From the NCBI RefSeq assembly GCF_001411495.1, contig NZ_CP012983.1, forward strand, positions 1,054,001 through 1,118,000: DNA of 64,000 nucleotides. Direction: 5' to 3'. This document shows positions 10,390 through 19,215 of the stretch, piece by piece. How positions within the stretch are numbered: the first letter of the stretch is position 1; each line of letters starts with the position of its first letter. Made by a program: the position numbers and the translations under genes. This stretch comes from Burkholderia cepacia ATCC 25416 (GTDB lineage Bacteria; Pseudomonadota; Gammaproteobacteria; Burkholderiales; Burkholderiaceae). The notes beneath the pieces are model-generated. The model ran no database searches and was not told where the DNA came from. It worked only from the letters and a program-made list of their open reading frames with translations.

Positions 10390-10643
10390 CAATAAGAACC
10401 CACCGGTTTTGCCCGGGATCTTGTGAATCCCCGCCCGTTTCCGGGCCCTGCGCACCGGCCCCGTGATTTCCGACCTGCCACCTGCACTGCCTCGAGCCCG
10501 CCGGCAACGCGACCTGCGCCCCGTGTTGCCGGCTCCTTCGTTCGGCGCGGCCATCCCGACCGCACGCCTCACACGTTCCATCCAAAAACATTCAGTAATA
10601 CTTATGTAAGCACCCGGTGAAACGGATGCGTTTTCGTGTTCTC

Positions 10644-11219
10644 TCAGGCTCCGGCCGGCGCCCCGACCCAGACGATCACCGCTTCCTCGTTTGTGGCGTT
10701 GCTCCAGACCTGGGTCGGAGTCGACTCGTAGTGCGCGGCATCGCCCGCTTTCAGCACGACGGTACGGTCGTCCAGCGTCAGCTCGAGCTCGCCGTTCATC
10801 ACGTAGACGAATGCCTCGCCGGCGTAAGGTGCTGCTTCAGGCGTGGCCCGGCCGCGTGGAATCCGGAACAGCCTCGCATCCAGCTTCGTTCCGCTCGCCA
10901 GATGCGAAAGCTGTGCGAACGCACTGGCGAGCGACTCGACGCCGCAGTGCTGCAGCGATTCGCACTGGCACGCCGTCGGCGTGTCGGGCGACGCGCCGAC
11001 GAAATGGTCGATCGTCACGCCCAGCGCCTTCGCGATGCCGACGAGCGTCGCGATCGACGGCATCGCACGTCCGCGTTCGATCTGCGACAGGAACGGTTTG
11101 GAAATGCCGGCCGCAGCGGCGGTCACATCCAGCGTGAGCTTGAGCTGCCGGCGCAGCGTGCGAATCTTGTTTCCCATCGAGGTGGCGACAAGCATCGATT
11201 CATCGGAAGACGAAACCAT
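10644..11219 (-). CDS. XRE-family regulator with C-terminal cupin domain
   Basis: A 191-residue regulator. Residues about 17-70 form an XRE helix-turn-helix (IRTLRRQLKLTLDVTAAAAG followed by ISKPFLSQIERGRAMPSIATL). The C-terminal half is a cupin (YAGEAFVYVMNGELELTLDD, with LKAGDAAHYES) that usually senses a small ligand, as in PuuR/SutR-like proteins. The start at 11219 (MVSSSDESMLVATSMGNK) is a choice among several in-frame ATGs (11237, 11219, 11195, 11177); no ribosome site settles it. It lies between the exbD genes and the TBDR-yej block, all on the same strand, so it is a strong candidate to control that block. Confidence 0.88.
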   Translation of the reverse strand: MVSSSDESMLVATSMGNKIRTLRRQLKLTLDVTAAAAGISKPFLSQIERGRAMPSIATLVGIAKALGVTIDHFVGASPDTPTACQCESLQHCGVESLASAFAQLSHLASGTKLDARLFRIPRGRATPEAAPYAGEAFVYVMNGELELTLDDRTVVLKAGDAAHYESTPTQVWSNATNEEAVIVWVGAPAGA

Positions 11220-11489
11220 AGTGAGACACGAACCCATAGTCGAAACTGTTTGATGAATACGCTCCCCCGGTCGACGCGATCGCAGTGCGCATTCAGCGCG
11301 ACTGCGTACCGACGGAAACCGTGATCGCGCGGCGGACATTCGATGTTACGGCTTTCCCGGTTTTCACATCGCATCGCTACATTTGCACTACTGATCGATA
11401 TGGATTCCCGGTGGTCATGTCGCATCGTCAGCTCCGTCAAGGGTTCGTCGGGCCTCGCAAGGTGCCGGTCTCCGGCCCTGCCGCCAGCT

Positions 11490-11915
11490 TCACGGCATGT
11501 ACTGCTCGTTGCCGATGAGGCCGATCTTGGTCGCGCCGACACGCTGCGCGCTTGCCAGCACGCCGGCGACGGCCCGGTACGGCGCGAGCTTGTCCGGACG
11601 CAGGCGGATCTCCGCCTGCACGGGCTCCGCGGCGACGTGCGCGAGCTTCTGCTCGAGTGCCGCGCGATCCGGCACTCGCGCGCCGTTCCAGGTCGTTGCG
11701 CCATCGGCGGCGATGTCGATCTGCACGGCCTCCGGCGGCTTCGACGGTGGCGGCGGATTGCCGACCGGCAGGTCCATCCGGACCGAGTGCATCTGGATCG
11801 GGATCGTGATGATCAACATGATCAGCAGCACCAGCATCACGTCGATCAGCGGCGTGGTGTTGATGTCGACCATCACGTCCGGCTCGCCGCCGCCCGAAGA
11901 TACGTTCATGCCCAT
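11490..11915 (-). CDS. exbD: Biopolymer transporter ExbD (second copy)
   Basis: A 141-residue ExbD/TolR-family protein, the proton-channel partner of ExbB that energises TonB. The single N-terminal membrane segment follows the family motif INTTPLIDVMLVLLIMLIIT, which carries the essential membrane aspartate (about residue 25). The periplasmic domain follows. It starts 9 bases after the other exbD copy. The two proteins share architecture but differ clearly in sequence, so both may sit in one heteromeric complex. Confidence 0.94.
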   Translation of the reverse strand: MGMNVSSGGGEPDVMVDINTTPLIDVMLVLLIMLIITIPIQMHSVRMDLPVGNPPPPSKPPEAVQIDIAADGATTWNGARVPDRAALEQKLAHVAAEPVQAEIRLRPDKLAPYRAVAGVLASAQRVGATKIGLIGNEQYMP

Positions 11916-11924
11916 CGTCGACTC

Positions 11925-12347
11925 CTACCCGCCGCGCGCCGGCGGCTCGGTGATGAAAGAAACCTTGGCGATGCCCGACCGTTCGCACGCGGTGATCACG
12001 CGCCCGATGAATTCGTAGCGCGTGTTCTCGTCGCCGCGTACGTGCACGTCGGGCTGCGGTGACATCTGCGAGATGCCCTTCAGCTTCGCGAGCAGCGTCG
12101 GGCCGTCCACGTGCGTTTCGCCCCAGAAGAATTGCCCGTCGCGATTCACCGCGATTTCGACGCTTTTCGGCGTCGTCTCCAATGGCTGCACCGTTTCCTT
12201 CGGCAGCTCCAGCGGAATCGTGTGAGTCACGACCGGGATCGTGATCAGGAAAATGATCAGCAACACCAGCATCACGTCGACGAGCGGCGTCGTGTTGATG
12301 TTGGCGATCACGTCGTCGTTGTCGTCCTGCCCGACGTTCATGGCCAT
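11925..12347 (-). CDS. exbD: Biopolymer transporter ExbD (first copy)
   Basis: A 140-residue ExbD/TolR-family protein with the motif INTTPLVDVMLVLLIIFLIT, including the conserved membrane aspartate. The periplasmic part contains FFWGETHVDGPTLLAKL. It follows exbB by 18 bases and precedes a second exbD by 9, so the locus reads tonB-exbB-exbD-exbD, a four-gene arrangement also known from other proteobacterial TonB systems. Confidence 0.94.
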   Translation of the reverse strand: MAMNVGQDDNDDVIANINTTPLVDVMLVLLIIFLITIPVVTHTIPLELPKETVQPLETTPKSVEIAVNRDGQFFWGETHVDGPTLLAKLKGISQMSPQPDVHVRGDENTRYEFIGRVITACERSGIAKVSFITEPPARGG

Positions 12348-12365
12348 CGCGCACTCCCGCCTGAG

Positions 12366-13259
12366 TCAATGCACGAGCGACGCGGCCGGCGTACCGGCGG
12401 CCCGCACCGTGCGCTTGCCGCCCGCGAGCAGTACCGTATGCAGCTGTGCGCCGAAGTTGCGCACCCGCTCCATCAGCGACTTGTTGCGACGGACCAGGAA
12501 GTTGTAGCCGAGCACGGCCGGCACCGCGACAGCGAGCCCGATCGCCGTCATGATCAGCGCCTCACCGACCGGGCCCGCGACCTTGTCGATCGACGCCTGC
12601 CCGGCGATGCCGATGGCCGTCAGCGCGTGATAGATGCCCCACACCGTGCCGAACAGGCCGACGAACGGCGCGGTCGATCCGACTGTCGCGAGGAACGCGA
12701 GACCATCCTGCAGCCGGTTCGACACGTTGGTGATCGCGCGCTCGACCGAGACGTCGATCCACGTGTTGCGATCGACTGCCTCAAGCAACGCCGCGTCGTG
12801 ATGCTCGCCGGCCTCGATCGCGGTCTCGGCGATGAAACGGAACGGCGACGCCTCGTCGAGCAGGCTCGCGCCGGCCGACAGCGACGGCGCGGACCAGAGC
12901 TGCTCGTCCGCGAGCTTCGCACGCCGGTTCGCGCGGAATTGCTCGAGGAACTTCGCGATCATGATGTACCAGCTGCCCATCGACATGATCACGAGCAGAA
13001 TCAGCACGAATCGTGCGACGAAATCGCCGTTCTTCCACAGCGCGCCGAGCCCGTACGGATTCTCGACGGCCTGCGTCGCCGCCGGTGCAGGCGGCGGCAA
13101 TGGCTCGTCCGCAGCCGCCTGCGGCGCGGACGCCGTCGCGGCCACGGCCACCGGCGCGCTCGCCTCGGCAAACGCCGGCTGCGGCACAACCAGCGCCTCG
13201 AGCGCGACGGAGGATATCAACATGCAGGCCGCGATTGCAGCCAATGAACGCTTTGCCAT
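12366..13259 (-). CDS. exbB: TonB-system biopolymer transporter ExbB
   Basis: A 297-residue ExbB (MotA/TolQ/ExbB family) inner-membrane proton-channel protein. It has an N-terminal signal-like segment (LAAIAACMLISSVALEALVV), an alanine/proline-rich periplasmic stretch, a first helix around FVLILLVIMSMGSWYIMIAK, a large cytoplasmic loop, and the paired helices LAFLATVGSTAPFVGLFGTV and IMTAIGLAVAVPAVLGYNFL that carry the conserved Thr/Ser and Pro residues. The start at 13259 (MAKRSL) is chosen for its GGAG ribosome site; the longer frame upstream is not signal-like. The N-terminal extension matches the Pseudomonas-type ExbB rather than the short E. coli form. Confidence 0.94.
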   Translation of the reverse strand: MAKRSLAAIAACMLISSVALEALVVPQPAFAEASAPVAVAATASAPQAAADEPLPPPAPAATQAVENPYGLGALWKNGDFVARFVLILLVIMSMGSWYIMIAKFLEQFRANRRAKLADEQLWSAPSLSAGASLLDEASPFRFIAETAIEAGEHHDAALLEAVDRNTWIDVSVERAITNVSNRLQDGLAFLATVGSTAPFVGLFGTVWGIYHALTAIGIAGQASIDKVAGPVGEALIMTAIGLAVAVPAVLGYNFLVRRNKSLMERVRNFGAQLHTVLLAGGKRTVRAAGTPAASLVH

Positions 13260-13330
13260 ACCTACTCCACTTATTTCGTTTAACTGATCGATTGAAATTC
13301 CCGTCCTGCCGCCCCAGGGCCCCGCACGGG

Positions 13331-14041
13331 TCAGTTCAGGTTGAACGAGAACGGAACCTGGACGCGCACCGGCTGTCCCTGCGCCATGCACTTGAATCGC
13401 TTGACCGTGTTGTAGGCAGCGCGATCCAGGACTGGATCGGCCGACTGCAACACCCGTACGTTGGTGACGTTGCCGTCCGCATCGACGACGAATTCGATCG
13501 TGACATCGCCCGTGATGTTGTTTTCCTGCGCTTCCTTCGGATACTGCATCGATGCACGCATCTGGTCGGAATTCGGGCAGACCACGCCGACTTCATGGCT
13601 GACCGGCTTCGCCGCCGGCGCCGGCGGCGTGACGACGGGTGCCTGCACGGCCGGCGCGGACGGCACGGGAGCGGCCTGATGCGTGATCGCTGCCTGCGGA
13701 GGCGCCTGCACCGGTACCTCCGCCGGCGGCACGAACGGCGGCGGCGGCAACGTCGCCTTCGGCGGCGGCAGCTTGACCACCGGCAAAGGCGGCGGAGGCG
13801 GCGGCGGCTTCACCGGTTCGATGATGCGGGTTTCGATCGGATGCTGGATAACCTGCACGACCTTGGTCGCGAGGCCGTTGAGGAGCGCGTAGACCAGCAA
13901 CACATGCAGCAGCAGAACGGCCGCGATACCGCCGAAGCGGCGCACCGGGTTCCGCTGTTTCCCGCCGAACTGCCGCTGGCGTCCGGGCCTCGCCGGTCCG
14001 CCTCCGGACGCGAGCACGCCATCCTCGATCTTGATACCCAC
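13331..14041 (-). CDS. tonB: TonB energy-transducing protein
   Basis: A 236-residue TonB. It has a short cytoplasmic N-terminus, one membrane anchor (GGIAAVLLLHVLLVYALLNG, about residues 37-56), a long proline-rich periplasmic spacer (several PPPP runs plus alternating A/P/V) and a C-terminal TonB_C domain (YPKEAQENNITGDVTIEFVV with NVRVLQSADPVLDRAA). TonB links the ExbBD proton channel to TonB boxes of outer-membrane receptors. It heads a tonB-exbB-exbD-exbD cluster; the 71-base gap to exbB suggests one transcript. A 14-base palindrome lies about 100 bases upstream. Confidence 0.94.
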   Translation of the reverse strand: MGIKIEDGVLASGGGPARPGRQRQFGGKQRNPVRRFGGIAAVLLLHVLLVYALLNGLATKVVQVIQHPIETRIIEPVKPPPPPPPLPVVKLPPPKATLPPPPFVPPAEVPVQAPPQAAITHQAAPVPSAPAVQAPVVTPPAPAAKPVSHEVGVVCPNSDQMRASMQYPKEAQENNITGDVTIEFVVDADGNVTNVRVLQSADPVLDRAAYNTVKRFKCMAQGQPVRVQVPFSFNLN

Positions 14042-14136
14042 CTTCAGTCCCCCAACGCGAATGTCGCCGATGCACGATGCCCCACGGCCCGGATAGCGGC
14101 AGTGTCTGATTCGAAACCCGGAAAACCCGATTTACT

Positions 14137-14150
14137 TATTTTCGAAAATA
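14137..14150. promoter_or_regulatory. 14-base perfect palindrome upstream of tonB
   Basis: TATTTTCGAAAATA is a perfect palindrome about 100 bases upstream of the tonB start codon, in an AT-rich patch of an otherwise GC-rich region. It may be an operator or part of the promoter. The binding protein is unknown. Confidence 0.35.
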
Positions 14151-14365
14151 CGATTCCTGCCCGTCGATCGCTCGATACGGGGAAAATACCTGCTCATCGA
14201 AATTGATTAGATTCCGGAGAATGAAACGGATGCCCGTCCGATCGAGCAGAGACCGACGGAGTGCTACCCAGACGCAATCATGCGAATGGAAGGCAAAGAT
14301 ATTCGATAAGGAATTAATCCATCAAAAGACGCCACCCGTTGATTACAGAAGATATCAAGAAAAAA

Positions 14366-14516
14366 TTTTGACCGTCAAACTTTTTTTGATGGAAATACAA
14401 AAGTTTGATCACATCAAACTTTTAGAATTGACGACGAATGCGCGAGTTTAATTGCATCAAACATTCCCCATTTCAGTGCGCACGATAATCCGAACAAGTT
14501 TAACCACATCAAACTT
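14366..14516. promoter_or_regulatory. Array of GTTTGAT-N3-ATCAAAC palindromes
   Basis: Three sites share the same geometry, two 7-base arms with a 3-base centre. At 14399-14423 the palindrome is perfect over 25 bases (arms AAAAGTTTGAT and ATCAAACTTTT around CAC). At 14446-14462 it reads GTTTAAT-TGC-ATCAAAC, and at 14496-14516 AAGTTTAAC-CAC-ATCAAACTT. A weaker related inverted repeat (TTTTGAC-C-GTCAAAC) lies at 14366-14380. Centres are about 38-52 bases apart. The array lies between tonB (minus) and the second TBDR (plus). It is most simply a multi-site operator; FNR boxes have a 4-base centre and so do not fit. Confidence 0.6.
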
Positions 14517-15125
14517 CCACATAAATTTACTCGTCGGAAGCGATGCTTCCCGAAGCAGGAGTCGACTCGAACGGGATCGGCATCCGGCGCCGTGCATCAT
14601 CGCCGAACTGTCGGGGCACGCATCATCCGCAGCCCCAAATACCGCGCACGCCGTACATTCCGGCGGATCGCAGGCCAGTGGTCGCGCCGGTTCCATGCAC
14701 GACGATCGACCGTTGCGGCACGCAGCCCCGACGGAGTGAACCCGCGGCGAACGAACAGCCGCAACCTCGCACACCGCCTTAATCCGGATGTCTTTCCCCG
14801 TTTTCAAAAAACAAATCCAATTCCAGCGTGATTTCAATTTACCCCACCCTATCCATATCAATACAAGCATCGATCATTTGCCCGACCAAAAATCGATCGA
14901 TAAAGTCTCTCGCCACGTGCGCCGACCATTAATCTCGAATTCGACACCCGATTGAAAAATTGAGCCACCCGTCACATTTCGGATTACATCCGTGATTCCG
15001 GGTGCTCGATCCGAATACAGGAACTGCGCGAACGACAGGGGGTTGCGAGTCGACATGCCATCGCAAACGGCATGGATACCCGGCAACTGCTAACCATTGA
15101 ACTTGCTCGTCAACACAACTTGAAG

Positions 15126-17933
15126 ATGCAAAACACGTCGCTCCATATCAAGAGCGTGGGCGCAATCGCGCTCTGCCTGTCCGGCCTCGCGACACCCTGG
15201 ATGCCCGTCGCGGCACAGGAAGCCGCGTCGGGAGCCGCCGCCGTCGCCGCGCCGCCGAATGCGGCCAGCCCCTCCGCGCCGGCCCGTGGCGAGGCTGCCA
15301 CGCAAAAACCGGCCACTGCATCGCTGAAGGCGTTTGTCGTGACGGGATCGCGCATTCCGCGCTCCGAGAAGGAAGGGGCGACGCCCGTCACCGTCATTAC
15401 CGGTCAGGAGCTCGAATCGAAAGGGTACCGAAACGTCTTCGACGCGCTCCAGTCGCAAACCCAGAATACCGGCTTCACGCAAGGCGCCGACTACGGCAAC
15501 ACGTTCACGCCGGCCGCGAATGCGCTCAGCCTGCGCGGCCTCGGCCCGAACCACACGCTCGTGCTCGTCGACGGCCGGCGCGTGGCGGACTACCCGATCG
15601 CGTACGACGGCAACGTCAACTTCGTGAACCTGGCCAACATTCCGTCGGCGATGATCGACCGCATCGAAATCCTGAACGGCGCGGCCTCCGCCGTGTACGG
15701 CTCGGACGCGATTGCAGGCGTCGTCAACATCATCATGAAGAAGCACATCGACGGCATCGAGGTCAACGTCAAGGGCGGCCGCACCTGGGACGGCGGCGGC
15801 GGCAACGGGCGGCTGCAGGTGTCGGGCGGCAAGGAATTCGGCGCGCTGAGCACGGTGTTCGGTCTCGAGATCAGCAAGACCAACCCGATCTGGTCGGGGC
15901 AGCGCGACTTCATGGCGTCGTCGACGCTCGAAGGCGAACCGCCGACCAAGACCTGGGCGCGCCAGAACCTCGACACGGGCCGCTACGTCGGCGCCGCCGG
16001 CGCGTGCGGCCCGCTCGCAGGCATCGGCGCATTCGGCGGCACCTCGACCGTCGGCACCCGCAATGGCGCGTACTGCGGCAGCGGCGGCGCGCAGCCGTCG
16101 TACTGGACGACACAAACGAACAATGTCAGCGAGAACCTGTACGGCGGCGTCGAATACCGGCTGAGCGATCTCGTCACGCTGTTCGGCTCCGTGTCGACCG
16201 CCTGGAACCAGACCGAGAACAACACGCGCGGCCCGAGCTGGACGTCGGCCGCGGCGACGACCGGCTATTTCTTCAACCAGGAAACCGGCGCGAACGAGGC
16301 GTGGACCAAGCGCATCTCGCCCCAGGAGATCGGCGGCGCATCGGTATGGAACAAGCACTGGAACGACGTCGCGGGCAACCTGATCACCGGCCTGCGCGGC
16401 AAAGTGCCCGACAGCAGCTGGAACTACGAGCTCACGTACAGCGCGTCCGGCTATCAGAGCCGCGCGACCGTGCCGCGCCTGCTGTCGAACGTCGACAGCT
16501 ATTACCTCGGCCCGCAGCTCGGCACCGCCGCCGACGGTGCGCCGATCTACGCGCCCAACGCCGCACGCTTCGCGACCCCGCTCACACCGAACCAGTTCGC
16601 GTCGATGTACGGTGAATCGACCAGCAGGAACAACACGTGGACGCAGACCTTCAGCCTCGCCGCCAACGGCAACCTGTTCTCGCTGCCGGCCGGCCCCGTG
16701 CGCGCCGCCGGCGTGATCGAATACGGCACGCAAGGCTTCAGCAATTCGATCGACCCTGCCCTGAACCAGGGCGTCTACTACAACGCCGCCGGCGCGACCG
16801 GTGCGAGCGGCAACCGCAAGCGCTACGCAGCCGCGGTCGAGCTGCGCGTCCCGATCCTGAGCCAGCTGACCGCGAACGTCGCAACGCGCTATGACGACTA
16901 CTCGTTCGCGGGCACCCGCAACAACAAGCTGACCTACGACCTGGGGCTCGAATACCGGCCGCTGCGCGAGCTGTTGCTGCGCGGCAATTACGGCACGAGC
17001 TTTCGCGCGCCGGACATGAATTACATCTTCATGAGCCAGTCGAAGGGCTATTTCGAATCGACCACCGACTACTTCCGCTGCAATCAGTCGGGGAAATCGC
17101 TCGCCTCATGCGAATACGCGAACGTGTCGCCGGGCTCGAACTTCATTCAGAAGGGCAATGCGAACCTGAAGCCGGAAAACGGGAAATCATGGGGCGCCGG
17201 CTTCGTGCTCGCGCCCACGCCGGACATCGACCTGTCGGCCGACTACTACAACATTCGCATCGACAATCTGGTGACGACCATCGATCCGGACAACCTGCTG
17301 AGAACCGAGGCCGCGTGCCGAGCGGGGCAACTGAGCGCCAGCTCGCCCAACTGCGTGGACGCGCTGAGCCGCGTGATCCGCAACCCGCTGACGGCCGTGC
17401 TCGACCCCGGCGCGATCAACACGATCCTCGTGAACCCGATCAACGCCGCGATGGAAAAGACGACGGGCTTCGACCTCGGCGGCAAATGGCGCTTTCGCCT
17501 CGGCCACGCCGGCACCTTCCTGCTGAGCGCCAACTTCACCAAGGTCCTGAGCCACAAATATCAGCAGTACACGAACGGCCCGGTACAGGATCTCCTGCAT
17601 TCGCTCGCCAACCCGACCGGCAACCCCGAATGGCCGGACAAGCTCATGCTGAGCTTGACCTGGTCGATCCCGAAGTGGACGTCGACGGTGCAGCTCGAGC
17701 GCTACGGCAAGGTACCGAACGCCGCCCAGACCGCGTATCTGACGCCGACCACACTCGCGAACCTGAGCATCTCGCACCAGTTCTCGCGGGATACGTCACT
17801 GACCTTCGTGATGAACAACGTGTTCAATACGATCAAGCACGACGATTCCTCCGGCTGGCCGTACTACACCGTGGGCTACTACATGCCGTACGGCCGCACG
17901 CTGTGGCTCGAGTTCAGCCATCACTTCAGTTGA
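15126..17933 (+). CDS. TonB-dependent outer-membrane receptor
   Basis: A 935-residue TonB-dependent receptor. It has a signal peptide (SVGAIALCLSGLATPWMPVAAQ), then a plug domain with FVVTGSRIPRSEKEGATPVT, LSLRGLGPNHTLVLVDGRRV and AVYGSDAIAGVVNIIMKKH, and a large barrel ending in the C-terminal Phe-Ser (EFSHHFS). The start at 15126 (MQNTSLHIK) gives a clean signal peptide; an ATG at 15072 would add 18 residues. The plug most resembles the first receptor of the window (VTGSLIR...GSDAIAGVVNIITKKN). The ligand is unknown; the TonB-Exb genes on one side and the heme/sugar-oxidation genes on the other do not decide it. The palindrome array upstream is a likely control region. Confidence 0.93.
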   Translation: MQNTSLHIKSVGAIALCLSGLATPWMPVAAQEAASGAAAVAAPPNAASPSAPARGEAATQKPATASLKAFVVTGSRIPRSEKEGATPVTVITGQELESKGYRNVFDALQSQTQNTGFTQGADYGNTFTPAANALSLRGLGPNHTLVLVDGRRVADYPIAYDGNVNFVNLANIPSAMIDRIEILNGAASAVYGSDAIAGVVNIIMKKHIDGIEVNVKGGRTWDGGGGNGRLQVSGGKEFGALSTVFGLEISKTNPIWSGQRDFMASSTLEGEPPTKTWARQNLDTGRYVGAAGACGPLAGIGAFGGTSTVGTRNGAYCGSGGAQPSYWTTQTNNVSENLYGGVEYRLSDLVTLFGSVSTAWNQTENNTRGPSWTSAAATTGYFFNQETGANEAWTKRISPQEIGGASVWNKHWNDVAGNLITGLRGKVPDSSWNYELTYSASGYQSRATVPRLLSNVDSYYLGPQLGTAADGAPIYAPNAARFATPLTPNQFASMYGESTSRNNTWTQTFSLAANGNLFSLPAGPVRAAGVIEYGTQGFSNSIDPALNQGVYYNAAGATGASGNRKRYAAAVELRVPILSQLTANVATRYDDYSFAGTRNNKLTYDLGLEYRPLRELLLRGNYGTSFRAPDMNYIFMSQSKGYFESTTDYFRCNQSGKSLASCEYANVSPGSNFIQKGNANLKPENGKSWGAGFVLAPTPDIDLSADYYNIRIDNLVTTIDPDNLLRTEAACRAGQLSASSPNCVDALSRVIRNPLTAVLDPGAINTILVNPINAAMEKTTGFDLGGKWRFRLGHAGTFLLSANFTKVLSHKYQQYTNGPVQDLLHSLANPTGNPEWPDKLMLSLTWSIPKWTSTVQLERYGKVPNAAQTAYLTPTTLANLSISHQFSRDTSLTFVMNNVFNTIKHDDSSGWPYYTVGYYMPYGRTLWLEFSHHFS

Positions 17934-17961
17934 TCCGGACGACACATGCCCGCCGCGGTAT

Positions 17962-17982
17962 CGCTGGCCGGACCGGCCAGCG
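17962..17982 (+). terminator. Hairpin after the second TonB-dependent receptor
   Basis: A 10-base-pair perfect inverted repeat (CGCTGGCCGG, A, CCGGCCAGCG) starts about 28 bases after the receptor stop codon and is followed by TTCTGCT. The stem is strong but the T-run is weak, so termination is plausible but unproven. Confidence 0.45.
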
Positions 17983-18258
17983 TTCTGCTACCCGCATGTG
18001 CGCGCAACGCCCCTGCCGGCGATGATCGATCTCGGGGCGGACCTACCCGCGCAGGTTCGTCTGCTGGCCGCCGGAAACCTCGTGGCGACACGCACCGCCC
18101 CGCTTCACTGCACGCTAACCCAGGATGCAATATATTTTCCCCGCGATCGCGACATGCCCCGGCAATCGAGCCGGGAAATGCATCGTCGCGGAATCGCATC
18201 CTGTTCTTTCTCATTCACCGGCACCTGAAGTAATCAGGGGCATCCGTATCGGCACTCC
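17983..18258. other. Intergenic region before the GlcG/HbpS-like gene
   Basis: With the terminator-like hairpin, the gap between the genes is 325 bases. No further gene is visible. An ATATATTTT-containing patch near 18128 is the only AT-rich promoter-like stretch. Confidence 0.4.
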
Positions 18259-18771
18259 ATGTTTTCGAATAAATTCCCGATTCTCATCGCAGCCAGCGCA
18301 ATATTCGCGGCCCATGCATCAGCACAAACCACCGCGTCCGCGCCCGTCCCCGAACAACTGCCATACGACATCCCTTACGGCCCGCCCATCACGCTGACGC
18401 AGGCGCGTACCGCCATGGCCGCCGCCGAAACAGAGGCGCGACGCCGAAACTGGAAATACGCGATTGCCGTGGTCGACAGCGGCGGGAACCTGGTTTCGTG
18501 CGACAAAATGGACGGGACGCAACTCGCATCGGTTGAAATCGCGGAGGCCAAGGCGCTCGCGTCGGCTCGATTCCGCAGACAGACCCGGGATCTGCAAAAC
18601 GCCATCAACAACGGCGCGACCGCCAATCTCAGCATCCCGGGGATTCTCGCGGGCGAAGGCGGCATCCCGATCGTGATCGACGGGCACCTGATCGGCGCGA
18701 TCGGGGCCAGCGGTGGCGCGGGTGTACAGGATAGTGTCATCGCGGCAGCCGGTGCCGCGGCAATCAAGTAA
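18259..18771 (+). CDS. Secreted GlcG/HbpS family (heme-degrading-domain) protein
   Basis: A 170-residue protein with a signal peptide (FPILIAASAIFAAHASAQ) and one GlcG/HbpS domain (PF03928 type): ARTAMAAAETEARRRNWKYA, AIAVVDSGGNLVSCDKMDG and GGIPIVIDGHLIGAIGASGG are the family motifs. Relatives include GlcG of glycolate loci and heme-binding HbpS. Several are encoded beside periplasmic PQQ- or FAD-dehydrogenases, as here, where a flavocytochrome dehydrogenase follows 445 bases downstream. Its job is not established; a periplasmic accessory role for the dehydrogenase is my inference. No clear ribosome site precedes the ATG. Confidence 0.88.
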   Translation: MFSNKFPILIAASAIFAAHASAQTTASAPVPEQLPYDIPYGPPITLTQARTAMAAAETEARRRNWKYAIAVVDSGGNLVSCDKMDGTQLASVEIAEAKALASARFRRQTRDLQNAINNGATANLSIPGILAGEGGIPIVIDGHLIGAIGASGGAGVQDSVIAAAGAAAIK

Positions 18772-19215
18772 GTCGCACTCCCTCGCGCCTGTCGCAAAAC
18801 CGTATCGTCGACGACGCTCGCGCTGCCGTCGCACTGCTCACTTCGGCAATACAGCAGTTGAATCCCGACGTTTTAATTACTTCAAGCTTTCGATTTCGTT
18901 CTAAATCGGTCGCAGCGGGCCGATACCGTGTTGAAAATACGCGAATCGACCGATATCGATACACTCCGCCGTTGCGATGAAATTTGAACGAGACACTGGA
19001 CGCACGAATGGAACCGGTTCCATAATCTCGTGCCCGAACGCTGTCTCGCGTGAACAGATAAAAATCTTCGCATGCGGCGCGTGCAATTCCTCGTCCAGCC
19101 GGCAATGGTCGTTTGCCGATGCGCTCGGACAGGTAACGCAGCGCCGCGGGGGACGTATTCGGGTCGTTTCGGCCCGGAGCGGCTCCCGACGCGGAATATT
19201 CGGAAGAAAGAAAAC
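18772..19215. other. Intergenic region upstream of the dehydrogenase operon
   Basis: About 440 bases with an AT-rich patch near 18860-18990, a likely promoter zone, and a LacI-type palindrome at 19008-19023. No gene is supported. Confidence 0.5.
19008..19023. promoter_or_regulatory. LacI/GalR-type operator upstream of the dehydrogenase operon
   Basis: ATGGAACCGGTTCCAT is a perfect 16-base palindrome with the central CG typical of LacI/GalR-family operators. It sits about 190 bases before the gamma-subunit start, next to an AT-rich patch. No LacI-family gene is in the window, so the regulator must be encoded elsewhere if this site is real. Confidence 0.55.

Larger units (their letters stand above)
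14042..15125. other. Long AT-rich intergenic region between tonB and the second TonB-dependent receptor
   Basis: Over 1,000 bases with no convincing gene. Frames present on both strands have no family likeness and no ribosome sites. The parts near 14130-14520 and 14780-15000 are strikingly AT-rich against the neighbourhood, and hold the palindromes listed separately. It most likely contains divergent promoters for the TonB operon and the receptor. A small RNA cannot be excluded from sequence alone. Confidence 0.6.

Noticed and set aside
14399..14423. FNR or CRP binding site
   Set aside because: FNR boxes are TTGAT-N4-ATCAA; here the centre has three bases. CRP sites need TGTGA-N6-TCACA, which is absent.
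14203..14451. Plus-strand 82-codon frame overlapping the palindromes
   Set aside because: It runs through the operator array and has no domain or ribosome site.
14457..14870. Minus-strand 137-codon frame in the TonB-receptor gap
   Set aside because: Odd composition (many Cys, Arg, Ser), no ribosome site, no recognisable domain.
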